Positions 1-14,600 of a DNA stretch of 64,000 nucleotides are shown here, in pieces; the first letter of the stretch is position 1; each line of letters opens with the position of its first letter. This stretch comes from Megascapheus bottae (taxonomy: Eukaryota > Chordata > Mammalia > Rodentia > Geomyidae), in NCBI GenBank assembly GCA_024803745.1, contig JANJXV010000048.1, positions 735,001 to 799,000 of the forward strand, written 5' to 3'. A program made the translations under genes and the position numbers. Under the pieces are notes generated by a model that worked only from the letters and a program-made list of their open reading frames with translations, did no database searches and was not told where the DNA came from.

Positions 1-3000
1 CCTAACCCTAACCCTAACCCCAACCCTAACCCTAACCTTTACCCTTCCCTAACACTAAACCTAACCCTAACCCTAAACTTAACATTAACGCTTACTCTTA
101 CACTAACCCTAACCCTTTCACTAAACCTAATACTAACCCTAACCCTAACCCTTACCCTTACCATAACCCTATCCCTAACCCTAACCCTTACCCTAAACCT
201 AACCCTAACCCTAATCCTTACCCTATCCCTAAACCTAACCCTAACCCTAAACTTAACCCTAACCCTAACCCCTACCCTAACCCTAAACCTAACTCCAACC
301 CTAACCCTAAACCTAACCCTAATCCTTACCCTAACCCTCACCCTAACCCTAACACTTACCCTAACCCTAACCCTAATCCTAACCCTAACCCTAGCCCGAA
401 CCTTTACCCTTACCCTAACACTAAACCTAACCCTAACCCTAAACTTAACATTAACGCTTACCCTTACACTAACCCTAACCCTAACACTAAACCTAACCCT
501 ATCCCTAATCCTAACCCTTACCCTAAACCTAACCCTAACCCTAACACTTACCGTAACCCTAACCCTAACCCTAACTATACCCTAACCCTAACCCTAATCC
601 TAACTCTTATCCTAACCCTAACCCTAAACGTAACCCTAAACCTAACCTTAAACCTAACCCTAACCCTAAACCTAACCATAACCCTTAACCGTAAAACTAA
701 TCCTAACCCTTCCCCTTACCCTAACCCTAACCCTAAACCTAACACTAACCCTAAACCTAACCCTAACCCAAACCCTTACCCTTACCATAATCCTCACCCT
801 AAACCTAACCCTAACCCTAACCCTTACCCTTAACCTAACCCTTACCCTTACCCTAACCCTAACCCTAATCCTAACCCTAAACCTTACCCTTACCCTAAAC
901 CTAACCCTAACCCTTACCCTAAACCTAACCCTAAACCTAACGCTAACCCTAACCCTAACACTTAGCTTAATCCTAACCCTAACCCTAACCCTAACCCTAA
1001 CCCAAAAACTTGCCCTTACCCTAAACCCTACCCTAACCCTAACCCTAACCCTAACCCTTAACCTAACTCTAACCCTAACCCTTACCTTACCCTAACCCTA
1101 ACCCTAACCCTAACCCTAACCCTAACCCTAACCCTAACCCTTCCCTAATCCTAACCCTAACCCTTACCCTTACCCTAAACCTAACCCAAACCTTAACCCC
1201 AACCTTAAACCTAACCCTAAACCCAACGCTAACCCTTACCCTTACCCTGAACCTAAACCTAAAACTAACCATAACCCTAACCCTTACCCTTACCTTAACC
1301 CTAACCCTAATCCTAACCCTAAGCCTTACACTTACCCTAACTCTAACCCTTAACCTAACCCTAATCCTAACAATAACCTTATCCCTAAACCTTACCATTA
1401 CCCTAACCCTAACCCTAACCCTAACCCTCAACCTAACCCTAACCCTAAACCTAAACCTTAACCTTACCCTAACCCTAACCCTTAACCTTACCCTAACCCT
1501 TATGCTTACCCTCAACCTACCCCTAACATTAACGCTAACAATAACCCTAAACCTAACCCTAACCTTAAACCTAACCCTTATCCTTACCCTAACCATAACC
1601 CTAACCCTAACCCTGAACCTAATCCTAACACTAAACCTAACCCTTACCATAACCCTGACCCTAAACCTAACCCTAACCCTTACCCTTACCCTAACCCTAA
1701 CCCTAACCATTACCCCAACCCTAACCTTAACCCTAACCGTAACCCTTACCCATACCCGTACCCTAACCCTAACCTTAACCCTCACCCTAACCCAACTCTA
1801 ACACTTACCCATACCCTATCCCTAACCCTAAATCTTACCCGAACCCAAATCCTATCCCTAACCCTAACTTTTATCCTTACCCTAACCCTAACCCCTAACC
1901 CTAAACGTAACCCTAACCCTAATCCTCACCCTAACCCTAACTTTAACCCTAAACCTAACCATAACCCTAACACTTACCCTAAACCAAACCCTAACCTAAC
2001 GCTTACACTAACCCTAACCCTAACCCTAACCCCTAACCTTAACGCTTAACCTAACCCGAACCCTAAATTTAACCCTAAACTTTACACTTACCGTAAACCT
2101 AAACCTAATTCTAACCCTAGCACTAACCCTAAACCTAAACCTAAACCTAAACCTAAACCTAACCCTTACCCTTACCCTAACCCTAACCCTAAACCTAACC
2201 CTAACCCTTACCCTAAACCCTAATCCTAACCCTAACCCTAACCCTTACCCTTATCCTAACCCTAACCCTAACCCTAACCCTTACCCTAACCCTAACACTT
2301 ACCCTTACCCTAACCCTAAACCTACCCCTAACCCTAACCCTAAACCTAACCCTTACCCTTACCCTAACACAAACCCTAATCCTAACCTTAAACCTTACCC
2401 TTACCCAAAACCTAACCCTAACCCTTACCCTAAACCTAACCCTAACACTAACCCTAACCCTAACATTTAACTTAATCCTAACCCTAACCCTAACCCTAAC
2501 CCTAACACATACCCTTAACCTAACGCTAACCCTAACCCTTACCATAACCCTAAACCTAACCCTAACACTAACACTAACCCTAACCCTTAACCTAACCCTA
2601 ACCCTAACCCTTAACCTTACCCTATCCCTAACCTTAACCCTATCCCTAAGAATTTCCCTTACACTAACCCTAACCCTAACCCTAACCATAACCCTTACCC
2701 TAACCCTAATCCTAAACTTAATCCTAACCCTTACATTTACCATCACCCTAACCCTAATATTAACCCTAAACCTAACCGTAAACCAAACCCTAACCTTAAC
2801 GCTAACCCTTATCTTTACCCTAACCATAACCCTAACCCTAACCCTAAAATTAACCCCAACCCTAAACCTAACCCTTACCCTAACCCCAACCCTAAATCTT
2901 ACCCTAAACCTAATCCTAACCTTAACCCTAACCCTAACCTTTACCTTTATCCTAACCCTAAACATAACCCTAACCCTAACCCTTACCCTAACACTAACCC

Positions 3001-3944
3001 TAACCCTAATCCTAACCCTAAACCTTGAAATTACCCTAAACCTAACCCTAACCCTAACCCTCAACCTAACCCTAACTCTAACCCTAAATTTAACTCTAAC
3101 CCTCACCCTTACCCTAACCCTAACCCTAACCCTAACCCTAACTCTAACCCTAACCGTAAAACTAACCCTAACCTTAAAACTTAACATAAACCTAACCCTA
3201 ACCATTACACTAACCCTAACCCTTACACTACCCCTAATCCTAACACTAACCCCTAAACTTAACCCTTAACCTAACCCTAATCCTAAACTTAACCCTAACC
3301 ATTACCTTTATCCTAACCCTAACACTAACCCTGAACTTAAACCTTACCGTAACCCTAACCCTAACCCTTACCCTAACCCTAACCATAACCCTAAACATAA
3401 CCTTAACTCTAACACTAATCCTTACCCTTGCCCTAACCCTAAACCTAACCCTAAACCTAACACTAAACCTAACCCTAACCCTAACCCTAACCCTTACCCT
3501 TACCCTAATCCTAACCCTAAACCTAACCCTAACCCTAACCCTAACCCCTAACCCTAACTCTAACCCTTACCCTTATCCAAATCTAACCCTAACCCTAACA
3601 CTTACCCTTTCCCTAACCCCTACACTAACCCTAACCCTAACCCAAACCCTTACCCTAACCCTAACCCTAACAATAACCCTTACCATTACCCTAACCCTAA
3701 ACCTATACCTAACCCTAACGCTAAACCTAACCCTTACCCTTACCCTAACCCTAACCCTAACCCTAACCCTAACGCCTAAACCTAACCTTAACCCTACCCC
3801 TACCCTTTACCTTATCCTAACCATAACCCTAACCCAAACACTTACCCTTACCCTACCCCTACCCTAACCCTAACCATAAAACTTACCCTAACTCTAACAC
3901 AAACCCTTACCTTACCCTAACCCTAAACCTAACCCTAACCATAA

Positions 3945-5105
3945 CTTTAACCCTTACCCGTACCCTAAACCAAACCCTAACCCTAACCCTAAACCTTACC
4001 CTTACCCTAAACCTACCCTAACCCGTACCTTAAACCTAACCCTAACCCTAAACCTAACCCTAACCCTAACCCTTACCCTAACCCTAACCCTAACCCTAAC
4101 TCTTACCCTTACCCTAACCCTAAACCAAACCTTAACCCCAAACCTAAACCTAACCCTAACCCTAACGCTAACACTAACCCTAACGCTTACCCTAACCCTA
4201 ACCCTTACCCTTACCCTAACCCTAACCCAAACCTTAACCCCAACCCTAAACGTAACCCTAAACCTAACCCTAACCCTAACCCTTACCCTAACCCTAACCC
4301 TAATCCTAACCCTAACCCTTACACTTACCCTAACCTTGTCCCTAAACCTAACCCTAACCCTAACCCTTACCTTAAACCTAACCCTAACCCTAACCCTTAC
4401 CCTTACCCTTACCCTAAACCTAACCGTAACCCTAACCCTTACCCCTACCCCAACGCTACCCCTAACACTAACCCCTAACCTTAACCCTTAACCTAACCCT
4501 AACCCTAAATTTAACCCTAAACCTTACCCTATCCCTAACCCTAACCTAACTCTAAATCTAATACTAACCCTAACACTAACCCTTATCGTAACCCTAACCC
4601 TAACCATTACCCTAATCCTAACCATAACCCTAACAATAACCTTAACCCTAACCCTAACCCTAAACCTAACATTTACCCTTACCCTAACCCTAACCCTAAA
4701 CCTAACCCTAACCCTAACCTTAACCCTTACCCGTACCCTAAACCAAACCCTAACCCCAACCCTAAACCTTACCCTTACCCTAAACCTACCCTAACCCGTA
4801 CCTTAAACCTAACCCTAAACCTAACCCTAACCCTTACCCTAACCCTAACGCTAACCCTTACCCTTACCCTAACCATAACCCAAACCTTAACCCCAAACCT
4901 AACCCTAACCCTAACCCTAACGCTAACCATAACCCTAACGCTTACCCTAACCCTAACCCTTACCCTTACCCTAACCCTAACCCAAACCTTAACCCCAACC
5001 CTAAACCTAACTCTAAACCTAACCCTAACCCTAACCCTAACCCTTACCCTAACCCTAACCCAAATCGTAACCCTAACCCTTACACTACCCTAACCTTATC
5101 CCTAA
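3945..5105. repeat. Tandem duplication inside the array, offset about 0.75-0.77 kb
   Basis: Rare variant strings recur in the same order. A CCCGTACCCTAAACCAAA string is at 3957 and again at 4730. ACCCGTACC is at 4021 and 4794. CCTTAACCCCA is at 4130 and 4884. A non-telomeric CCTTGTCC / CCTTATCC block is at 4334 and 5094. Offsets drift from 773 to 754, so small indels separate the copies. Boundaries are approximate because flanking units are uninformative. Confidence 0.75.
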
Positions 5106-5760
5106 ACATGACCCTAATCCTAACCCTAACCTTAACCCTAAAACTTACCATTACCCTAACCCTAACCCTAAACCTAAACCTAAACCTTACACTTACCCTC
5201 ACCCTACCCCTAGCATTAACCATAACCCTAACCCTAACCCTAACCCTAACCTTAAAACTAACCCTTATACTTACCCTAACCATAACCCTAACCCTAACTG
5301 TGAACCTAACCCTAAACCTAAACCTAACCCTTACTCTAACCCTAACCCTAAACCTAAACCTAAACCTTACCCCTACCCTAACCCTAACCCTAAGCCTAAC
5401 CCTAAACCTAAACCTAACCCTGACCCTAACCCTAACCCTAATCATTACCCTTACCCTAACTGTAAGCCTAACCCTAACCCTTACCCTTACCCGAACCCTC
5501 AGCCTAACCTTAACCCTAACCCTAACGAAACCCTAACTCTTACCCTTACACTAACCCTAACCCTAAACCTTACCCGAACCCTAATCCTAACCCTAACTCT
5601 TATCCTTACCCTAACCCGTACCCCTAACCCTAACCGTAACCCTAAACCTAACCTAATCCTTACCCTAACCCTAACCCTAAACCTTACCCTAACCCTAACC
5701 CTCTACCTAACCCTAAACCTAACCGTAACCCTAACAATTACCCTAAACCAAACCCAAACG

Positions 5761-5797
<37 letters not shown>

Positions 5798-7239
5798 TTA
5801 CACTAACACTAACCCTAACCCTAACCCCTACCCTTAACCCTTAACCTAACCCTAACCCTAAATTTAACCCTAACCCTTACACTTACCCTCACCCAAACCT
5901 AACTCTAACCCTAACACTAACCATAAACCTAACCCTAATCCTAAACCTAAGCCTTACCCTTACCCTAACCCTAAACTTAAACCTAACCATAACCCTAAAC
6001 CAAACCCTAACCCTAACCCCAACCCTAACCCTAACCCTAACCCTAACCCAAACCCCTAACCCTAACCCTAACCCTAACCCTAATCCTTAACCTAACCCTA
6101 ACCCTAAAACATACCCTAACCCTAACCCTAACCCTAAACCTAACCCTAACCCCTAACCTTAACCCTTAACCTAACCCTAACCCTAAATTTAACCCTAACC
6201 CGTACACTTAACCTAAACCTAAACCTAACTCTAACCCTAACACTAACCCTAAACCTAAATCTTACCGTAACCCTAACCCTAACCCTTACCCTAACCCTAA
6301 CTATAACCCTAACCATAACCTTAACCCTAACCCTAACACTAACCCTTGCCCTTACACTAACCCTAAACGTAAACCTAACACTAAACCTAACCCTAACCCT
6401 AAACCTAACCCTAACCCTAACCCTAACCCCTAAACCTAACCCTAACTCTAACCCTTACCTTAGACTAACCCTAACCTTAACCCTAACACTTACCCTTCCC
6501 CTAATCCCTACCCTAACAATTACCCTAACCCTAACCCTAAACCTAACCCTAACCCTAACCCTAACCCTTAACCTAACCCTAACCCTAACCCTAACCCTTA
6601 CGACTACCCCAACCCTAACCCTAACCTTCACCCAAACCCTAAACCTAACCCTAACCCTAACGCTAACCCTTACCCTTACCCTAACCCTAACCCTAAACCT
6701 AACCCTAAACCTAACCATAACCATAACCCTTACCCTAACCCTAATCCTAAACCTAACCCTTCACTCACCATAACCCTAACCCTAAACCTAACCCTAAACC
6801 TAACCCTAACCTTAAACCTAAACCTTACCCTAACCCTAACCCTAACCCTAACCATAAAACCTAACCTTAACCCTAACCCTTAACCTTACCCTAACCCTAA
6901 CCGTAAACATCACCCTAACGCTTACACTTACCCTCACCCGAACCCTAACATTAACCCTAACCCTAACCCTAATCCTAACCCTAACCTTAACCCTAACCCT
7001 TATCCTTACCCTAACCATAACCCTAACCCTAACCATAAACCTAACCCTAATCCTAAACCTAACCCTTACCCTAACCCTAACCCTAAACCTAACCGTAAAC
7101 CTTACCCTTACCCTAACCGTAACGCTAACCCTAACCTTAACCCTAATCCTTACCTTACCGTAACATTAACCCTAACCCTAAACCTAAACCTAATCCTAAC
7201 CCTAACCCTAACCCTAACCCTAACCCTTACCCTAACCCT

Positions 7240-9130
7240 AACCCTGATCCAAACCCTAACCCTTTCACTTACCCTAACACTAACCCTAAACCTAACCCTA
7301 ACCCCAACCCTAACCTTAACCGTAAAACTTACCCTTACCATAACCCTAACCCTAACCTTAATCCTAACCCTAACCCTAACCCTACCCCTACCCGTTACCT
7401 TATCCTAACCCTAACCCTAAACCAAACTCTTACCTTTACTCTAACCCATCCAACCCTAACCCTAACCCTAACTCTTAGCCTAACTCTAACCCTAACCCTT
7501 ACCCTTACCCTAACCCTAAACCTAACCCTAACCCTAACCCTAACCCTTACCCTTACCCTAACACAAACCCTAACCCTAACCCTAAACCTTACCCTTACCC
7601 TAAACCTGACCCTAACCCTTAACCTAACCCTAACCCTAAACCTAACCCTTACCCTTACCTTAACCCTAACCCTAAAGCTAACCCTTACCCTTACTGAAAC
7701 GTTAACACGAACCCTTACCCTTACCCTAACCCTAACACATACCCTTACCCTAACCCTAACCCTAACCCTAACCATTACTCTTACCCTAACTCTAACCCAA
7801 ACCTTAACCCCAACCCTAAACCTAACTTTAACCCTAAGGCTAACCCTTACCCTTACCCTAAACCTAACCCTAAACCTAACCCTAAACCTAACCCTTACCC
7901 TAACACTAATCCTAATCCTAACCCTAACCCTTACACTAACTCTAAACCTCACCCTAATCCTAACCGTAACCTTAACCCTAAACCTTACCATTACCCTAAC
8001 CCTAACCCTAACCATAAACCTCATCCGAACCCTAACCCTAAACCTTAACCTTACCCTAAACCTAACACTAAACCTAACCCTAACACTTACACTTACCCTC
8101 ACGCTACCCCTAACATTAACCCTAACCCTAACGCTAACCCTAACCCTAACCTTAACCCTAACCCTTACCTTACCCTAACCCTAACCCTAACCCTAAAACT
8201 CAAAATAACCCTAACCCTAACCCTAACCCTAACCCTTACCCTAACCCTAACCCTAATCCAAACCCTAACCCTTTCACTTACCCTAACACTAACCCTAAAC
8301 CTAACCCTAACCCTAACCCTAACCTTAACCCTAAAACTTACCCTTACCCTAACCCTAACCCTAACCCTAATCCTAACCCTAACCCTAACCCTACCCCTAC
8401 CCGTTACCTTATCCTAACCCTAACCCTAACCCAAACACTTACCCTTACCCTAATCCCTATCTAACCCTAACCTTAACCCTAACCCTTACCCTAACTCTAA
8501 CCCTAACCCTTACCCTTTCCCTAACCCTAAACCTAACCCTAACCCTAACGCTAACCCTTACCCTTACCCTAACCCAAAACCTAACCCTAACTCTAAACCT
8601 TACCCTTACCCTAAACCTGACCCTAACCCTTACGCTAAACCTAACCCTAACCCTAATCCTAACCCTTACCCTTACCTTAACCCTAACCCTAAAGATAACC
8701 CTTACCGTTACTGAAACGTTAACCCTAACCTAACCCTTACCCTAACCCTAACACATACCCTTACCCTAACCCTAACCCTAACCCTTACTCTTACCCTAAC
8801 ACTAACCCAAACCTTAACCCCAACCCTAAACCTAACCCTAACCCTAACACTAACCCTTACCCTTACTCTTACCCTAAACCTAACCGTAAACCTAAACCTA
8901 AACCTAACCCTTGCCCTAACCCTAACCATAACCCTAATCCTAACCCTAACTCTTACACTAACTCTAAACCTAACCCTAATCAAACCCTAACCTTAACCTT
9001 AAAATTTACCATTACCCTAACCCTAACCAGCCATAAACCTAATCCGAACACTAATCCTAAACCTTAACCTTACCCTAAACCTAACCCTAACACTTACACT
9101 TACCCTCACCCTACCCCTAACATTAACCGT
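7240..9130. repeat. Tandem duplication, about 1.01 kb unit, with a third related copy at about 5.1-5.5 kb
   Basis: CCTTTCAC occurs at 7261 and 8270, CCGTTACCTT at 7392 and 8401, and the distinctive TGAAACGTT at 7695 and 8712. The block CCCTCA(C/G)... followed by CTACCCCTA occurs at 8096 and 9103, and also at 5196. Offsets of 1007-1017 indicate an ordinary tandem duplication with slight length drift. The extra match at 5196 shows that an older copy lies 2.9 kb upstream. Confidence 0.75.
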
Positions 9131-11699
9131 GAACCTAACCCTAACCCTAAACCTAACCTTAACCCTAACACTTATACTTACCCTAACCATAACCCTAACC
9201 CTAACCCTGAACCTAACCCTAACCCTAAACCTAACCCTTACCCTAACCCTAACCCTAAACCTAAACCTAACCCTTACCCTAACCCTAACCCTAACCCTAG
9301 CCCTAACCATTACCCTAATCCTAACCTTAACCCTAACCCTAACCCTTACCCTTACCCTAACCCTAACCCTAACCTTAACCCTAACCTTAACCCTAAGCCT
9401 AACCCAAACCTAACTCTTACCCTTACTCTAACCTTAACCCTAAACCTAACCCGAACCCTAATCCTATCCTTAACCCTAACTCTTATCCTTACCCTAACCC
9501 TAAACCCTAACCCTAACCGTAACCATAACCCTTACCCTAACCCTAAATCTAATCCTTACCCTAACCTTATCCCTAACCCTAAACTTTACCCTAACCCTAA
9601 CCCTAACCCTAAACCTAAAACTAACCCTAACCCTAACACTTACCCTAAAACAAACCCTAACGCTAACCCTTACAGTAACCCTAATCCTAACCCTAAACCT
9701 TAACCTAACACTAACCCTAACCCTAACCCCTACCCTTAACCTTTAACCTAACCCTAACCCTAAATTTAACCATAACCCTTACACTTACCCTAAACCTAAA
9801 CCTAACTCTAACCCTAACACTAACCCTAACCCTTAACCTTACCGTAACCATAACGCTAACCATTACCCTAACCCTAACCATAACCCTAACCAGAACCTTA
9901 ACCCTAACCCTAACCCTAAGCCTAAACTTTACCCTTACCCTAACCCTAACGCTAACCCTAACCTTAACCCTAATCCTAACACTAACCCTTGCCCTTACCC
10001 TAACCCTAACCGTAAACCTATCACTAACCCTAACCCTAACCCTAAACTTAACCCTAACCCTTAATCTTACTCTAACCCTAACCCTTAACCTAACCCTAAC
10101 CGTAACCCTAACCCCTAAACCTAACCATAAACCTAACCCTAACCCTCACCCTTACCTTATCCTAATCCTAACCCTAACCCTAACACTTACCCGTACCCTA
10201 ATCCCTACCCTAAACCTAACCCTAACCCTTACCCTAACCCTAACCCTAACCCTTACCCTTACCTAACCTTAAACCTAACCCTAACTCTAACCTTAACCCT
10301 AACCCTTACCCTTACCCTAACACTAACCCTAACCCTAACCCTAAACCTTACCCTTACCCTAAACATAACCCTAACACTTACCCTAAACATAACACTAACC
10401 CTAACCCTAACAGTAACCCTTACGTTAACCCTAACCCTAACCCTAACCCTTACCCTTATCCAAACGCTAACCCTAACCCTAACCCTAACACATACATTAC
10501 CCTAACCCTAACCCTAACCCTTACCGTAATCCTAAACCTAACCTAACCCTAACACTACCCTAAGCCTAACCCTTGCCCTAACCCTAACCCAAACCCTTAC
10601 CCTTACACTAACCCTAACCCTAACCTGAACCCCAACCCTAAACCTAACCCTAACCCTAACGCTAACCCTTAGCCTTACCCTTACCCTAACACTAAAACTA
10701 ACCCAAACCCTAACCCTAACCCTAACCCTTACCCTAACCCTAACCCTAAACCTAACCCTGACCCTAACCCTAAAATTAACCCTAAACCTTACCCTAACGC
10801 TAACCCTAAACCTAACCCTGACCTTAACCCTAACCATAACCCAACCCTAACTCTTACCCTTACCCTAACCCTAACCCTAAACCTAACCCGAACCCTAATC
10901 CTATCCCTAACCCTAACTCTTATCCGTACCCTATCCCTAACCCTGACCCTAACCATAACCCGTAACCCTAACCATAACCCTAATCCTAACCTAACCCTTA
11001 CCCTAACCCTAACCCTATCTCTAATCCTTACCCTAACCCTAAACCTAACCATAACCCTTACCCTGACCCTAACCCTAAGCCTAACCCTAACCCTAACGCT
11101 AACCCTAACACTTACCATAAACCAAACCCTAACCCTATCCCTTACACTAACCCTAAACCTAAACATAACCCTTACCCTAACCCTAACCCTAACCCTAACT
11201 CTAACCATAACCCCTAACCTTAACCCTAAACCTAACCCTAACCCTAAACTTAACCCAAACCCTAACCCTTACCCTAACCCTAAAGCTAACTCTAACCCTA
11301 AAACTAACCCTAACCCTAAACCTTACCGTAACCCTAACCCTAACATTTACCCTAACCCTAACCATAACCCTAACCATAATCTTCACCCTAACCCTAACCC
11401 TAACCCTTACTTTACCCTTACCTTAACCCTAAAAATAAACCTAACCCGAACCCTAACCATAACTTAACCTTAACACTAACACTAAGCCTTGCCCTTACCC
11501 TAAACCTAACCCTAAACCTAACACTAACCCTAACACTAACCCTAATCCTAAACCTTACCCTTACCCTAAACCTAACCCTAAACACAACCCTATCCCTAAC
11601 CCTAACCCATAAACCTAACCCTAACCCTAACCCTAACCCTTACCTTATAATAACCCTAACCCTAACACTTACCCTTACCCTAAACCCTACCCTAACCCT

Positions 11700-14600
11700 A
11701 ACCCTAACCCTTACCTAACCCTAAATCTCACCCTAACCCTAATCCTAACCCTAACCCTTACCCTTACCCTAGCCCTAACACTAACCCAAACCCTAAAACT
11801 TACCCTTACCCTAAACCTAACCCTAACCCTTACCCTAAACCTAACCCTAACCCTAACCCTAACACTTACCTTAACCCTAACCCTAACCATTACCCTTACC
11901 CAAAAGCTAACCCTAACCCTAACCCTAACCCTAACACTTACCTGTACCTTAACCCTAACCCTAACCCTTACCGTAACCCTAAACCTAACCCTAACCCTAA
12001 CACTAACCCTAACCCTAACCCTAACCCTAACACTAACACTAACCCTAACCCTAACACTAACCCTAACCCTAACCCTAACCCTTACCTTTACCCTCACCCT
12101 AACCCTAAACCTAACCATAACGCTAACCCTAACGCTAAACTTAACCCTAACCCTAACCCTAATCCTAACCCTTACCCTTAACTTACCCCTAACCCTAAAC
12201 CTAACATTAACCCTACCCCTAACCCTAACACCTAACCCTAACCCTAAACTGAACCCTTACCCTTACCCTAAACCTAACCCTAACCCTAACACTTACACTA
12301 AACCTAAACCAAACCCTAACCCTTACCCTTACCCTAACCCTAACGCTAATCTTAAGCCCAACCCTAAACCTAACACTAGCCCTCACCCTAACCCTAACCC
12401 TTACCCTAACCCTAACACTAACCCTTATGCTAACTCTAACCCTAACCCTAACTCTAACCCTAACCCTTAACCTAACCCTAACACTAACCCTAACACCTAA
12501 CCCTAACCCCACACCCTAATCCTAACCCTAACCGCTAACCCTAACCCTAACCCTAAGCCTTACACGTACCCTAACCCTAACCCCTAACCCTAATCCTAAC
12601 CATAACCGCTAACCTAATCCTAACCCTAAGCCTTACCCGTACCCTAACCCTAACCCTAACACTTACCCTTACAATAACCCCTACCCTAACACTAACCCTA
12701 AGCCTAATCCTTACTCTAACCCTAAGCCTAACCCTAACACTAACCCTTACCCGTACCCTAACCCTAATCCTAATCTTAACCGTAACGCTAACCCTAACCC
12801 TTACACTTACCCTAACCCTAAACCTAACCCTCACCCTAAACCTAAAACTTACACTTACCCTAATCCTAACCCTAAACCTTACACTAACCCTAACCCTAAT
12901 CCTAACCCTTACCCTTACCCGAACGCTAACCCTAACCCTAAACATAACCATAACACATACCCTTAACCTAACCCTAACCCTAATCGTAACCCTAAACATA
13001 ACCCTAACCTTAACCCTAACCCTACCACTTACCCTAACCCTAACCCTAACCCTTACCCTTACCCAAACCCTAACCTTAACCATAAACTTAACCCTAACCC
13101 TAACCCTATCCCGTACCTTTACCCTAACCCTAACCCTAAATCTAACCCTAACCCTAACATTTCCTCTTATCCTTACACTAACCCTAACCCTAAACCTAAT
13201 CCTAAACCCATACCCTCACCCTAACCCTAAAATTAAACCCAACCCTAACCCTAAACCTAACCTCAAACCTAACCCTTATCCTTATCCTAACCCTAACCGG
13301 AAGCCTAAACCTAACCCTAACCCCAAACTTAACCATTACCTTTACCCTAACCCTAACCCTAAACCGAACCCTTTCCCTTACCCTTACCCTAACCCTAAAC
13401 CTACCCCTAACCTTAATCCTAATCTTAACCCTAACCCTTACCCTACCCTAAACCTAACACTAAATCTAAACCTAACCCTAACACTAACCCTAATCCCTAA
13501 CCCTAAGCCTAACCCTAAACCTTACCTAAACCTAATCCTAACCCTAACCCTAACCCTAATCCTTACCCTACCCCAAACCCTAACCCTTACTCTTTCCCTA
13601 CCTAAACCTGACCCTAACCCTAAACCTAACACTAACCCTATCTCTAACCCTTACCTTAAACCTAACCATAATCCTAACCCTAACCCTTGCCCTTACCCTA
13701 ATCCTAACCCTAACCCTAAACCTAACAATAACCTTAACCTTAAACCTTACCGTAATCCTAATCCTAACCCCTAACCTTAACCCTTAACCTAAACCTAACC
13801 CTATACTTAACCCTTAACATTACCCTTACCCTAACCGTAAACCTAACTCTAAACCTAACACTAACCCTAACCTTAAACCTTACCGTAACCCTAACCCTAA
13901 CCCTTACCTTAAGCCTAACAATAACCCTAAACATAACCTTAACCCTAACCCTAACCCTAACCCTAACCTTACCCTTACCCTAACCCTAACCCTAAACCTA
14001 ACCCTAACGCTAACCCTACCCTAAACTTAACCCTAACCCTAATCCTAACCCTTGCCCTTACCCTAACCCTAACCCTAAACCTAACACTAACCCTAACACT
14101 AACCCTAACCCTAAACCTTACCCTTACCCTAAACCTAACCCTAAATCTAAACCAAATCCTAACCCTAACCTTAACCCTAACACTTACCCTAACCTAACCC
14201 TAACCGTAACACCTAACACTAAAGCTAACCCTAACCCTAATCCTAACACTTACCCTTACCCTAAACCTAACCCTAACCGTAACCCTTAACCTAACCCTAA
14301 CCCTAACACTAACCCTAACATTTACCCTAACACTAACCCTAACACTAACCCTAACCCTAACCTTACACTAAACCTACCCCTAAACCCAACCCTATCCCTA
14401 ACCCTAACCCCTAAATCTAACCCTAACCCTAACCCTAACACTTACCTTATCCTAGCCCTAACACTAACCCTAACCCTAAAACTTACCCTTACCCTAAACC
14501 TAACCCTAACCCTTACAATAAACCTAACCCTAACCCTAACCCTAACACTTCCCTTAACCCTAACCCTAACCATTACCCTTACCCAAAAGCTAACCCTAAC

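Noticed and set aside
1..600. Functional chromosome-end telomere at the window start
   Set aside because: The repeat is already degenerate at base 1, with CCCCAA, CCCTTA and ACTAAA units and no homogeneous CCCTAA tract.
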